Of a DNA stretch of 64,000 nt, positions 1 through 8,137 are shown in pieces. A model generated the notes under the pieces. That model saw only the letters and a program-made list of their open reading frames with translations, did not search any database and was not told where the DNA came from. The translations under genes were made by a program, and so were the position numbers. The stretch lies in assembly GCA_039725955.1 (NCBI GenBank), contig CP091033.1:2095306-2159305 (forward strand), given 5' to 3'. The stretch's first letter is position 1. Every line of letters starts with the position of its first letter. Origin of the DNA: Sinorhizobium sp. B11 (GTDB lineage: Bacteria > Pseudomonadota > Alphaproteobacteria > Rhizobiales > Rhizobiaceae).

Positions 1-123
1 AGTCGGCGGAAACAGGGCTTCGCTGATCGCCTGCAACTGCGAACTGATCGTCGACGCATGGGCGCCGATCGTCTCATCGACGCTACGCTGAAGGGTCCGA
101 GAAGTCCTTTGTGGCTTGCTCAC
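1..123 (-). CDS. repA: RepA (ParA-type partition ATPase), N-terminal fragment
   Basis: Only about 41 codons are inside the window; the gene runs off the left edge. The frame opens with GTG at 121-123, and an in-frame TAG lies two codons upstream, so this is the first possible start. The peptide contains ISSQLQAISEALFPPT, which matches the RepA N-terminal pattern 'SxQLxxLRxxLFPP', also present in the complete RepA at 29980 (SRQLKLLRDKLFPP). RepA proteins of repABC replicons are Walker ATPases that segregate the plasmid with RepB and repress their own operon. repB and repC are expected further left but are not seen. This makes it a second ParA-type gene on the same molecule. Confidence 0.75.
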   Translation of the reverse strand, partial: MSKPQRTSRTLQRSVDETIGAHASTISSQLQAISEALFPPT

Positions 124-851
124 GCTCTAATCTTTCATCACGGAAAAACACCAGAAACGGCTGTTTATCCGTGACGATTACCGATCGCAGCGATTCTGGC
201 AAGGTACTCCGGCAGAACAAGGCTTTAGCGGCGGCGGTCACGATCACGAGTTTACGACAGAAGGATTACAATTTCCCCTGATATCTCCGTCAGTTAACAG
301 AAATCCGATTCGCCTTGCAAAGCTGTGCCATCCTCTCATCATTTTTGTTATCGATACGCCAAAGCCTATGTTTTGATCCGGCAGACGGTCCCTGCCGCAT
401 CCCATTGAGAAGAATCAGCTATTACCGATTCCTAATCTTTGCCGGCAAAGGATCTGATGACGAAAGGCGCGAGGGCCTTATTGCCGCAATCCTCTGCGGG
501 CATCGACGAAGGCGAAGGGCGCCTTTGTTTCGAAATCCCGAAGACGAGATCATGCCTCAGGAACGCGGATTGATCGAAAGGCTGTCTGACACCCCTTTGT
601 CGATGGTTGGGCGTGCCAAAATCGAACAGGGGTGTGGCGGAATCAATCTGCGTATTTGATTCCGTTTCGATCAAAGATGTGAGAAAAAACAGCGCGCTAG
701 GAACACGCCAAATACCCTGCCGAAGCATCCGAAATGGGCTCTTTCAAGCCCATCCTCGTGGATCAATCTTATAAAGGATCCAGGATGTTTCCGCAATGAC
801 TGGCATGCTCTATCCCCAGCGGGCAGCCGAGAAGACGTGATGCCGCCCGCC
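124..851. other. Non-coding stretch upstream of the left-edge repA
   Basis: About 730 bases separate the RepA start from the fuconate dehydratase stop. Short open frames here have no recognisable motif, ribosome binding site or composition like the neighbouring genes, so I treat the region as non-coding. It should hold the promoter and operator of the leftward repA. The only clear structure is the inverted repeat at 139-173. Confidence 0.6.
139..173. promoter_or_regulatory. Inverted repeat upstream of left-edge repA (possible RepA operator)
   Basis: CACGGAAAAACA at 139-150 and TGTTTATCCGTG at 162-173 are inverted repeats with one mismatch in 12 bases, separated by 11 bases. The element ends 16 bases upstream of the repA GTG. 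RepA proteins autorepress through palindromes at their promoter, so an operator is a reasonable guess; a transcript hairpin is the alternative. Confidence 0.4.
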
Positions 852-2129
852 CTAGCCGTTGAATGTGTAGTCGGCAATCGAGGCCGGCTTCATCTCGATT
901 GAGAAGCCGGGCCGGGTCGGCGGCATATAGGCGGCATCCTTGATGATGCAGGGGTCGAGAAAATGTTCATGCAGATGGTCGACATATTCGATGACGCGGC
1001 CATCCTTGGTGCCTGACACCGCCACGTAATCGATCATGGACAGGTGTTGCACATATTCGCAGAGCCCGACGCCGCCGGCGTGCGGCCAGACCGGCAGGCC
1101 GAATTTGGCGGCGACCAGCAGCACGGCCAGCACCTCGTTCAACCCGCCCATGCGGCAGGAATCGATCTGCACGATGTCGATCGCACCCTCGGCGATGAAC
1201 TGCTTGAACATGATACGGTTCTGGCACATCTCGCCGGTCGCAACCTTCACCGGGGAAATGCCCTGGCGGATTTTGCGATGGCCGGCGACATCGTCGGGGC
1301 TTGTCGGCTCTTCAATGAAGAAGGGCTTGGCGAAGGAAAGCTGCTTGACCCAGTCGATCGCCTGGCCGACCTCCCAGACCTGGTTGGCGTCGATCATCAG
1401 GTAACGGTCTGGACCGATCACCTCGCGGGCAATCCTCAAGCGGCGGATATCATCCTCCAGATCGCGGCCGACTTTCATCTTGATATGGTTGAAACCGGCA
1501 TCGATCGCCTCCTGGCAGAGCCGGCGCAGCTTCTCGTCCTCGTAGCCGAGCCAGCCGGCCGAGGTCGTGTAGCAGGCATAACCTTCTTTCTCGAGCGTCG
1601 CGATACGCGCAGCCTTGCCGGGCTCGGCCTGTCTGAGGATGGCGATCGCCTCGTCGCGCGTCAGCACGTCGGTGAGGTAGCGGTAGTCGACGATATCGGC
1701 GATCACTTCGGCCGGCATTTCGGCAACGAGGCGCCAGACCGGTTTGCCGGCCTCCTTGGCAAGCAGATCCCAGACGGCGTTGACGATTGCGCCGGTTGCC
1801 AGATGGATCGCGCCCTTTTCAGGACCGATCCATCGAAGCTGGCTGTCGCTGGTCAGATGCCGCCAATATTTGCCGGGATGGGCCAGCACATCCGAAAGCT
1901 CGGTGCCGACGACCAGATGCCGCATCGCCTCGATCGCCGCGCAGCAGATGTCGTTGCCGCGGCCGATGGTGAAGGTCAGGCCGTGGCCGGCAAGGCCGTG
2001 CTTGTCGGTTTCGAGGATCACATAGGCAGCGGAATAATCCGGATCCGGGTTCATCGCATCGGAACCATCGAGGCTTTGCGAGGTGGGAAAGCGAAGGTCG
2101 AAAACTCTGATATCGGTGATGCGGGTCAT
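852..2129 (-). CDS. L-fuconate dehydratase (enolase superfamily)
   Basis: Enolase-superfamily acid-sugar dehydratase converting L-fuconate to 2-keto-3-deoxy-L-fuconate. Visible landmarks: the KxK base motif in HIKMKVG, metal ligands in [18 protein letters not shown] and the following ATGE segment, and the general-acid His in [16 protein letters not shown], a typical fuconate dehydratase end. I chose the ATG at 2129 because GGGAAGAA lies just upstream; a longer frame to 2156 has no ribosome site. At 425 residues it has the usual family length. The SDR gene lies upstream on the same strand, and the IclR regulator and fuconolactonase are divergent, giving a consistent fucose route. Confidence in the substrate is good but rests on family resemblance. 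Confidence 0.88.
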   Translation of the reverse strand: MTRITDIRVFDLRFPTSQSLDGSDAMNPDPDYSAAYVILETDKHGLAGHGLTFTIGRGNDICCAAIEAMRHLVVGTELSDVLAHPGKYWRHLTSDSQLRWIGPEKGAIHLATGAIVNAVWDLLAKEAGKPVWRLVAEMPAEVIADIVDYRYLTDVLTRDEAIAILRQAEPGKAARIATLEKEGYACYTTSAGWLGYEDEKLRRLCQEAIDAGFNHIKMKVGRDLEDDIRRLRIAREVIGPDRYLMIDANQVWEVGQAIDWVKQLSFAKPFFIEEPTSPDDVAGHRKIRQGISPVKVATGEMCQNRIMFKQFIAEGAIDIVQIDSCRMGGLNEVLAVLLVAAKFGLPVWPHAGGVGLCEYVQHLSMIDYVAVSGTKDGRVIEYVDHLHEHFLDPCIIKDAAYMPPTRPGFSIEMKPASIADYTFNG

Positions 2130-2189
2130 GATATTCTTCCCTTTGGGGGCCAGCATCCTTCGTTCGAAAGATGCTGGCCATGCGAAAGC

Positions 2190-2924
2190 TCAGATCGTCC
2201 AGCCGCCGTCGATGGCGTAGGCCTGGCCGGAAGTATAGGTCGCACCGGCGAGATAAACGGCGAGACCGGCAATTTCCTCCGGCGTGCCGAGGCGCCCCAT
2301 CGGTTGGCGGGCGATGAAGGCGGCGCGCGCAGTGTCGTAGTCGCCTTGAGCGCGCATGCGGTCCTGCAGCGAGGGGCTTTCCACGGTGCCGGGGCAGATG
2401 CAGTTGCACCGGATACCTTGCGTCACGTAGTCGGCGGCGACCGATTTGGTCAGCCCGATCACGGCGGCCTTGGTCACGCCATAGGCGAAGCGGTTCGGCA
2501 CGCCCTTAATGCTTGAGGCGACCGAAGACATGTTGATGATGGAACCGTCCTTGCGTTCCAGCATGCCCGGCAGCACGGCACGGATGGTGCGGATCATCGC
2601 CTTGACGTTGAGATCGAAAGCAAATTCCAGATCGGTGTCCGGCATCTCCAGCACCGAGCCGTTATGGACGACGCCTGCGCAGTTGAAGAGCACGTCGACA
2701 GCGCCGATCCCGGCCACCAGCGTCTTGACCGCATCCTCGTCGAGCACGTTCAGCTTATGGGTGGAGATATTGTTCTCTGCCGCCAGGGTCGCGAGGGCGT
2801 CGGTATTGATGTCGGTCGCATGCACCTTGGCGCCAGTTGCGGCAAAGGCAAGCGCCGTCGCGCGGCCGATGCCCTGACCGGCTGCGGTGATGAGAACGGT
2901 CTTGCCGGAAAGATTGCTTGTCAT
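2190..2924 (-). CDS. SDR oxidoreductase, likely 2-keto-3-deoxy-L-fuconate dehydrogenase
   Basis: Classical short-chain dehydrogenase of 244 residues. The nucleotide-binding TAAGQGIGRA is near the N-terminus, with NCAG near residue 80, catalytic Ser in NMSSVAS, YxxxK in YGVTK, and a C-terminal YTSGQAYAIDGGW. The start is the ATG at 2924; the upstream in-frame extension lacks a ribosome site, while GAGAGG precedes this ATG. In fucose oxidation this family oxidises 2-keto-3-deoxy-L-fuconate to the 2,4-diketo compound. It precedes the dehydratase by 60 bases on the same strand, so the two are probably one transcript controlled from the divergent region shared with the IclR gene. Confidence 0.8.
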   Translation of the reverse strand: MTSNLSGKTVLITAAGQGIGRATALAFAATGAKVHATDINTDALATLAAENNISTHKLNVLDEDAVKTLVAGIGAVDVLFNCAGVVHNGSVLEMPDTDLEFAFDLNVKAMIRTIRAVLPGMLERKDGSIINMSSVASSIKGVPNRFAYGVTKAAVIGLTKSVAADYVTQGIRCNCICPGTVESPSLQDRMRAQGDYDTARAAFIARQPMGRLGTPEEIAGLAVYLAGATYTSGQAYAIDGGWTI

Positions 2925-2978
2925 GTCATGGCCTCTCTGGGGATTTTCCCGCACTGGCGGTGATACTTGAAGTCGATC

Positions 2979-3074
2979 TCAAAAGGATTGGTCGGGAGAA
3001 AGGCCGCACCCGGTTGCGCGCGCTCTCAGGCGACGTCGCATCAGGCCGACAATCACGATATCCACGCGCTGCAT
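2979..3074 (-). CDS. Possible 31-aa leader peptide ahead of the SDR gene
   Basis: A short frame starting at ATG 3074 is preceded directly by GGGAGGAGG, an unusually strong ribosome binding site. It encodes an apolar start (MQRVDIVIVGLM) followed by an arginine-rich stretch, and ends at TGA 2979-2981, 54 bases before the SDR start. No family is recognised. It could be a leader peptide, a decayed gene start, or a purine-rich site in the 5' leader that is not translated. Confidence 0.22.
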   Translation of the reverse strand: MQRVDIVIVGLMRRRLRARATGCGLSPDQSF

Positions 3075-3183
3075 GGCCTCCTCCCTCTCCCGTTATCTTA
3101 TTTTTGTCTCGCCTTGGCGAGCCTTTCCGGGAACTGCGATCGTCCGGCGTAAGACCTACGCCGAACAACATCCTCACCCTTGA

Positions 3184-3208
3184 TTTGTCTGTTTATAGAC
3201 AAACAGAC
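3184..3208. promoter_or_regulatory. Composite palindrome, candidate IclR-family operator
   Basis: Two overlapping perfect inverted repeats: TTTGTCT / AGACAAA (3184-3190 / 3197-3203) and GTCTGTTT / AAACAGAC (3187-3194 / 3201-3208). The element lies between the divergent SDR and IclR genes, about 85 bases upstream of the regulator start. IclR proteins typically bind such sites in their own divergent promoters. Confidence 0.55.
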
Positions 3209-3292
3209 GATTGCATCGTGGTCAAGCGCGAACTTTCTCTTTTCCGTCCGCCCGTCTGCGTATATGCAGAATGATATTCACAGGAGGGAAGA

Positions 3293-4078
3293 ATGGAGAC
3301 CGAAGAGTCAGATCGCTATCGCGCTCCGGCGCTCGACAAGGGTCTTGATATTCTCGAACTTCTGGCCGGCGTCGACAGCGGCCTGACGCAGGCGGAAATC
3401 GCCAAGCGGCTGGAGCGCAGCCCGAATGAATTCTACCGCATGCTCGATCGTCTCGTGAAGCGAGGTTACGTGACGCGGCTCGATGGTGACCGTTATTCTC
3501 TCACCCTGAAACTCTTCGGCCTGGCGCAGTTACATGCGCCGGTGCGACGGCTCGCCTCTTATGCGACGCCGCTGATGCGCGATCTCGCCCAGCGCTCGCG
3601 CCAGGCAAACCATCTTGCCGTCTTCGACCGGGGCGCTGCCGTCGTCATCGCCCAGCAGGAGGCGCCGGACTATTGGGGCCTGTCGATCCGCGTCGGTTCC
3701 CACATCAGTCTCTTCGACACGGGGTCCGGCCATGTGCTGCTTGCCTTCCGCAGCGATGAAGAACGCGAGATGATGATTTCGGAGCATGCGCGCAGCCGCA
3801 AAGACGCCGATCTTGGCGCGGAATTTTACGAGCGGCTGAACCAGATCCGCGAGCGCGGCTATGAGATGATGGCAAGTGCCCAGACGGCCGGTGTCTATAA
3901 TCTCTCTGCACCGATCCTCGGGCCGGACGGGCGCGGCATTGCGGCGCTGACCTGCCCCTATATCGCGCTGGTGAATGCGCCGGCTGCACCCGACATCACT
4001 CAGGCGATCGGCATGGTGCAGAAGACGGCCGCTGAACTCTCGGCGCTCGCCGGCGCAACGATTGCCGTGCAGGCTTAA
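3293..4078 (+). CDS. IclR-family transcriptional regulator of fucose genes
   Basis: 261-residue regulator. The N-terminal winged helix (residues ~10-75) has ALDKGLDILELLA, LTQAEIAKRL and the wing RDGDRYSLTLKLF-like region; the C-terminal IclR effector domain (~85-250) includes GSGHVLLAF and AGVYNLSAPILGPDG. An AGGAGG-type site precedes the ATG. It diverges from the fuconate dehydratase/SDR genes and lies 73 bases ahead of the fuconolactonase, so it probably controls both sides through the palindrome at 3184-3208. Substrate sensing of a fucose-derived acid is inferred from context only. Confidence 0.85.
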   Translation: METEESDRYRAPALDKGLDILELLAGVDSGLTQAEIAKRLERSPNEFYRMLDRLVKRGYVTRLDGDRYSLTLKLFGLAQLHAPVRRLASYATPLMRDLAQRSRQANHLAVFDRGAAVVIAQQEAPDYWGLSIRVGSHISLFDTGSGHVLLAFRSDEEREMMISEHARSRKDADLGAEFYERLNQIRERGYEMMASAQTAGVYNLSAPILGPDGRGIAALTCPYIALVNAPAAPDITQAIGMVQKTAAELSALAGATIAVQA

Positions 4079-4151
4079 GGCCGGCCGAATTTTTATTTGA
4101 ACAATCCATTCACCAGGCATAGGTTGCTGCCAACCTCTGGAGGAGAAGAGC

Positions 4152-4976
4152 GTGTTCATCGATACACATCTGCATGTCATCGACCGGTCGGCGCTGCATT
4201 ATCCCTGGCTCGCGAACGTGCCTGCTCTCGACCGCGATTTTCTCTATGAGACCTATGCGACCGAGGCCAAGCGCTGCGGCATCACCAAGGTTCTGCACAT
4301 GGAGGTGGATGTCGATCCGGTGATCATGCAGGCCGAAACCGACTATGTCAGCCGCCTCGGCGACCTGGTGGCCGGTGCAATCGTTTCCTGCCGGCCGGAA
4401 GAAGACGGTTTTGCCGCCTATCTGGAGCGACAGAAGGCCGATCCCTTCGTCAAGGGCTTCCGGCGTGTGCTGCATGTGGTGCCAGACGATGTCTCGGAAG
4501 CTGCACTCTTCCGCGAGAATGTCAGAAGGCTTTCCGGCACCGGCCTGACCTTCGATCTCTGCACGCTGCCGCATCAGGTCGGCAAGGTGGCGGCGCTCAC
4601 TGACGCTGCACCCGATGTGCAGTTCATCCTCGACCATTGCGGCAATCCGGATATCAAGTCGAACGCCTTCGAGCCCTGGAGCCGCGGTATAACCGAAATC
4701 GCCCGCCGGCCGAATGTCGTCGCCAAAATTTCCGGCATCGTCACCAATGCCGATCCGGCAGCCTGGACGGCGGAAAACCTGCGGCCCTATATCGAGCACG
4801 TCATAGCAAGCTTCGGCTGGGATCGTGTGGTCTGGGGGAGCGACTGGCCGGTCTGCACGCTGGCAAACGGGCTTTCCACCTGGGTCGCGGCCACCCAGGC
4901 GATATTATCAGGCACTGCGGAAACGGAGCGCGCGAGGCTCCTTCACGACAATGCGCAGCGTCTGTGGACGCTCTGA
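4152..4976 (+). CDS. Amidohydrolase, likely L-fuconolactonase
   Basis: 274-residue amidohydrolase-2 TIM barrel. The metal-binding DTHLHV motif is at the N-terminus, FILDHCGNP in the middle, and VVWGSDWPVC near the C-terminus carries the late Asp ligand. This family hydrolyses sugar lactones; beside fuconate dehydratase it most likely opens L-fucono-lactone. The start is GTG at 4152, preceded by AGGAGAAG; no in-frame ATG is as well placed. A fucose dehydrogenase for the first oxidation is not in the window. Confidence 0.82.
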   Translation: MFIDTHLHVIDRSALHYPWLANVPALDRDFLYETYATEAKRCGITKVLHMEVDVDPVIMQAETDYVSRLGDLVAGAIVSCRPEEDGFAAYLERQKADPFVKGFRRVLHVVPDDVSEAALFRENVRRLSGTGLTFDLCTLPHQVGKVAALTDAAPDVQFILDHCGNPDIKSNAFEPWSRGITEIARRPNVVAKISGIVTNADPAAWTAENLRPYIEHVIASFGWDRVVWGSDWPVCTLANGLSTWVAATQAILSGTAETERARLLHDNAQRLWTL

Positions 4977-5149
4977 ATTTCGCCCGCTGCACGCCCTTCC
5001 AGAGTTCAATTTTTCCAGATTCTCGTTTGAAGTGATCTGTCGCGGCGTGCAATCCGTAGGGGCTCTCGGATGGCGCGATGTTTTGATCCAACCTAAACTA
5101 CATCCAAACAATTGCTAGGTTGAACTAACTCGGCTAAAAGTTGTTGTTG

Positions 5150-5174
5150 CGGGCCTCGTAAAGTTTTCGGCCCG
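5150..5174 (+). terminator. Hairpin with short T run upstream of the XRE gene
   Basis: CGGGCC (5150-5155) pairs with GGCCCG (5169-5174) around a 13-base loop and is followed by GTTTT. It lies in the leader of the XRE gene, whose ribosome site is at ~5182, so it may end fuconolactonase transcription or act as an attenuator. Confidence 0.4.
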
Positions 5175-5197
5175 GTTTTCGCAGGAGGGAATATCAG

Positions 5198-5605
5198 ATG
5201 AAAGAAGAACCGCATTCCGTGGACGTTCATGTCGGCAAGACGATCCGTATACAGCGACTGCTGAGAAAGGTTTCCCAGACGGAATTGGGCGATCGCGTTG
5301 GCGTGACCTTCCAGCAGATCCAGAAATACGAAAAGGGCTCCAACCGCGTTTCTGCGAGCATGCTCGTCGAAATCGCCGGCGCACTCAGCGTCGATGTCAG
5401 GACCTTTTTCGATGACCTGACGGCGCCTGCCGCCAACGCGAACGATAATCCCGCTCCGAGCGAAGAATTCGTCATTTCGCGTGAAGGCGTCCAGCTAAAC
5501 GCTGCTTTCTTCTCGATCAAGAACGAGCAGCTTCGCAAGAAAATCCTCAAGCTCGTCCAGGCAATTGCCACCACCGAGCAAACGGAAATCGACGCTGCCG
5601 AATAG
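5198..5605 (+). CDS. XRE-family helix-turn-helix regulator (PraR-like)
   Basis: 135-residue DNA-binding protein. Residues ~10-70 form a Cro/C1-type HTH with SQTELGDRVGVTFQQIQKYE and the conserved KGSNRVSAS. The remainder is an uncharacterised tail with a basic segment KKILKLVQAI. AGGAGGG precedes the ATG. The HTH resembles the rhizobial PraR/SinR-like group, but target genes are unknown. It converges on the YcaO-TfuA locus, ending 45 bases from the 88-aa protein, so a regulatory link is possible but not shown. Confidence 0.8.
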   Translation: MKEEPHSVDVHVGKTIRIQRLLRKVSQTELGDRVGVTFQQIQKYEKGSNRVSASMLVEIAGALSVDVRTFFDDLTAPAANANDNPAPSEEFVISREGVQLNAAFFSIKNEQLRKKILKLVQAIATTEQTEIDAAE

Positions 5606-5650
5606 CACGTCGAACTGATTTTTTAGCGCTCCGTCGCGCCCCTATCAGGG

Positions 5651-5917
5651 CTAATGGCGATCGATCACGATCAGATTTTCGCCAGCGTCCTTCATTGCGA
5701 TCTTGGCTTTGCTGCCCAGGAGTTGTTCGAGGTTTGCATCGAGTTCCCTATCCGGATCGATGCCATCCCAATCGATGACCACCTGCAGCAACGCCATGTT
5801 TGTCAGGTGCATGAGATTGCGCAGCTGAAGTTTTTCAGCTTCCTCCTTGGCTGCAGACAGCAGTCGGAAGAGTCTTGCGTATTCCCTGCTTACCTCTTGA
5901 TCCCTTTTTTCGAACAT
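5651..5917 (-). CDS. Small helical protein, last gene of the YcaO-TfuA locus
   Basis: 88 residues from ATG 5917, which has GAGGG nine bases upstream; a TTG six codons earlier is the alternative. The N-terminal half is highly charged and probably helical or coiled-coil (KEEAEKLQLRN); the C-terminal half contains VVIDWDGIDPDREL and ends in VIDRH. No cysteines, signal peptide or membrane segment are seen. I do not recognise the family. It starts 58 bases after the TfuA stop on the same strand and is probably co-transcribed. It could be an accessory, binding or immunity factor for the peptide product, but there is no direct evidence. Confidence 0.6.
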   Translation of the reverse strand: MFEKRDQEVSREYARLFRLLSAAKEEAEKLQLRNLMHLTNMALLQVVIDWDGIDPDRELDANLEQLLGSKAKIAMKDAGENLIVIDRH

Positions 5918-5975
5918 CGTTTTCGCCCTCGACAACAGTCATATCCCCACGCGAGATACCTTGGGCTTGGAACCG

Positions 5976-6722
5976 TTATTCGAGCGTTACAGGCCGCATC
6001 TGTTGCGTGACTTCGACTTGCAGCAGCTCGAAATGCGAGGTCGCAGCAAAGCTCCAGTCACGTTTCGTTGACGCAAACTCTCCCTTTTGCAGCCATTCCA
6101 GCACCAGCCTTGCATCGGCCCGCTTACGTTCGACGCGATTGGCGCGAATCACGGTCAGGATCTGTTCGCGCCGCGGTTTGCGAGCAAAGTGGGACTCTTC
6201 AACCACCTTGGCGTAGGTGCGTTCGGAGAAATGCAGGAAACGCCCGGCAAGGAGCAGCTTCTTGCGCTCGCTGACGGTAATTTCGCCCTTCGCATGCAGG
6301 CCTTCAATCGTCGGCTCGAAATCGACCCAAGGAACGGAAAGCGGCAGCCAGCCGAGCTCCTGCGGCGCATGGACGAGCGCTACCGCCTCATCGTCGAGAA
6401 GCCTACCGGATTCGTAGTCTTCGAAGATCGAGCCGATGCCGACCATGCCGAAGGCGCAGCACTCGGCAGCGCGTAACGCCCCCATGCTGGATCCGCCAGC
6501 AACGGCAACGCCATTTTCTAGCGCAAAGAGGATTTCCTTGTGCCACACGGATGGCAGGTCGCCAAAATAGCCGTCGATCAGACCGATCGCCGTCGCCCCT
6601 TCATGGACCGCCTTCAGAATGTCGCCGCAGGCCGCCGGCGCACGGAAATCGACATCAGGATGCTGCTTTCGGGCATCTGCAATCTCGCTCGCAAGGCTCG
6701 GACCGACGAAGAGGACCTTCAT
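5976..6722 (-). CDS. tfuA: TfuA-like core domain protein (YcaO partner)
   Basis: 248 residues. The TfuA core fills the first half: VGPSL (6-10), GLIDGYF (47-53), SVWHKEIL (58-65), GGSSMGALRAAE (76-87) and DDEAVALVHAP (110-120). TfuA was first named for trifolitoxin production in Rhizobium, and in methanogens a TfuA protein assists YcaO in thioamidating methyl-coenzyme M reductase. The ATG overlaps the YcaO stop by four bases (ATGA), so the two are translationally coupled. The C-terminal ~120 residues are more variable. Whether the product is a thioamide or an azoline cannot be read from the sequence. Confidence 0.93.
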   Translation of the reverse strand: MKVLFVGPSLASEIADARKQHPDVDFRAPAACGDILKAVHEGATAIGLIDGYFGDLPSVWHKEILFALENGVAVAGGSSMGALRAAECCAFGMVGIGSIFEDYESGRLLDDEAVALVHAPQELGWLPLSVPWVDFEPTIEGLHAKGEITVSERKKLLLAGRFLHFSERTYAKVVEESHFARKPRREQILTVIRANRVERKRADARLVLEWLQKGEFASTKRDWSFAATSHFELLQVEVTQQMRPVTLE

Positions 6723-7981
6723 GCCGCAGCCTCCCTGATGACGTTGACGGCGCGCAGGCCAAGCTGGATATATTGGCCGCTGATATCGACCTCAAGGCCC
6801 GGCACAATGACGCGCACCACCGAAACCGGAAGGGTTGGATGCGGGAACGGCACGGCGATGATCTGGGTAATGCCGGCCGCCCTCAGCCGGCCGGCAATGT
6901 GGCGGATCGTATCCTGGATCGTCGCCGGGCGTTGCGGGCGTATCGGGAAGGGTTTCAGAGCCGCATCATCGTTGCAGAGATCGACGACCTGGCGCATGCC
7001 GGCGCTGCGGTCGATCCGCTGGTAGATCTTCGGCGAGAAATCGTCACGGCTGCCGGCAATGGCCGCCAACCGGCTCTGGGCCGCCTCGGTAATGGCGCGA
7101 AGGGCAGCGCGGATCGGATCGGGGTGGCAGCCGCAACCGCCGCAGACCTGCGTCCACCGGGCATCGACGCGATCGGAGAGATTGCCGGGAATAATGACGG
7201 CGAGAAAGGCGGGAATGCCGATATCGGTGGTCATGTCGATTAGCAAGAGGCGCATGCCGGCCTGGCGAATCCGATCAACCATCACGTCGATGACCGCATC
7301 GCCGAAGGCAAGCGGATCGACGCGGTTCTGTTTTAGCTGTTCGGGCGACTTGAGCTGGGTCAGCGCCCAGGCATCACGCTCGACCAGTTCGCATAGACCA
7401 TGCAGCACGGCTTCCGCCGGCGTATTGCCAGAGGCAAGCCCATCGCTCGACTGTTCAAAGCCCGGCGGACGCTCGCCACGATGGTCGAGGCCGACAAGCC
7501 ACCAGGGCACAAAAGCAGTGCTACCTGACAGCAGATCGAGGCCGGAGCACCAGGCAATCTGGCCATTGCCGATCTCTTCAGGCGCGCAACGCGCGACACT
7601 GTCGAGGTCGATGATCGTGGCCCGCTCGGCCCTCATGGTTTCGACGCTGGCAAGCGTCAGGTCGGCAGGGGCAATTTCGGCGATGCGGGTCTCGATCGCC
7701 TCCATGGCCGCCGAGGTCATCGCCGCTTCCTTGTCGATACCCTTGCCCTGGAAAACCGACAGCGTATGGCTGTTCGGCCTCGTGGCGAAGGCAACGGGAA
7801 TATTCAGCACGTCAAGGCCTGTCAGCAGTCCGACGCGAGTGATGCCGAATTCGCGCAGATGAGGCCGGATCGCCGCGAACGTCTGCGCCGGTGTCATCGA
7901 CCGGTCGTGATAGCTGTTGACGCCTGCCGATGCTCTGTCGAGATCAGCGGCAAGCGTTTCGACGTCGGCCAAAGCAGACAT
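6719..7981 (-). CDS. YcaO-family cyclodehydratase / thioamide synthetase
   Basis: 420 residues. ATP-site features of YcaO enzymes are visible: QGKG (78-81), an ExxE helix (94-97), SSDGLASGNTPAEA (178-191) leading into ELVERDA (198-204), GGCGCHPDP (281-289) and AITEAAQSR (296-304). YcaO proteins activate peptide backbone amides with ATP to make azolines or thioamides. The C-terminus lacks the proline-rich PxPxP end of azoline-forming BalhD-type enzymes, as expected for TfuA-paired members. It begins 12 bases after the 47-aa peptide gene and overlaps tfuA by four bases. No flavin dehydrogenase or separate E1-like leader-binding partner is nearby. Confidence 0.93.
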   Translation of the reverse strand: MSALADVETLAADLDRASAGVNSYHDRSMTPAQTFAAIRPHLREFGITRVGLLTGLDVLNIPVAFATRPNSHTLSVFQGKGIDKEAAMTSAAMEAIETRIAEIAPADLTLASVETMRAERATIIDLDSVARCAPEEIGNGQIAWCSGLDLLSGSTAFVPWWLVGLDHRGERPPGFEQSSDGLASGNTPAEAVLHGLCELVERDAWALTQLKSPEQLKQNRVDPLAFGDAVIDVMVDRIRQAGMRLLLIDMTTDIGIPAFLAVIIPGNLSDRVDARWTQVCGGCGCHPDPIRAALRAITEAAQSRLAAIAGSRDDFSPKIYQRIDRSAGMRQVVDLCNDDAALKPFPIRPQRPATIQDTIRHIAGRLRAAGITQIIAVPFPHPTLPVSVVRVIVPGLEVDISGQYIQLGLRAVNVIREAAA

Positions 7982-7993
7982 GCTGATAAATCC

Positions 7994-8137
7994 TTAGCGG
8001 AACCTCAGCGCATGCGTCAGGCTTTCAAGGCCATTTGCCGAAACGATGAGTTCATCCTGCTTCACGGCTGCTTTGGCAGCTGCGGAGAAACGGAGTGCGG
8101 GGGCCTGGGCTGCAGCGTTGGTTTCAACGGTTTTCAT
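7994..8137 (-). CDS. Candidate RiPP precursor peptide (47 aa)
   Basis: The frame starts at ATG 8137 with GGAGAGAG a few bases upstream and ends with TAA at 7994-7996, 12 bases before the YcaO start. The peptide opens with MKTVETNAAAQ, has an alanine-rich helix-like middle (RFSAAAKAAVKQDEL) and a C-terminus of ANGLESLTHALRFR. It has no cysteine; Ser33, Ser39, Thr41 and Gly36 are the plausible core positions. Size, position and leader-like N-terminus fit a substrate of the adjacent YcaO-TfuA pair. From memory, trifolitoxin precursor TfxA also carries a KAAV segment at a similar position. Substrate status is inference; there is no exporter or protease nearby. Confidence 0.68.
   Translation of the reverse strand: MKTVETNAAAQAPALRFSAAAKAAVKQDELIVSANGLESLTHALRFR

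Noticed and set aside
315..728. Short frames on both strands upstream of the fucose genes
   Set aside because: No ribosome sites, motifs or coding-like codon use; better explained as the intergenic region of the left-edge repA.
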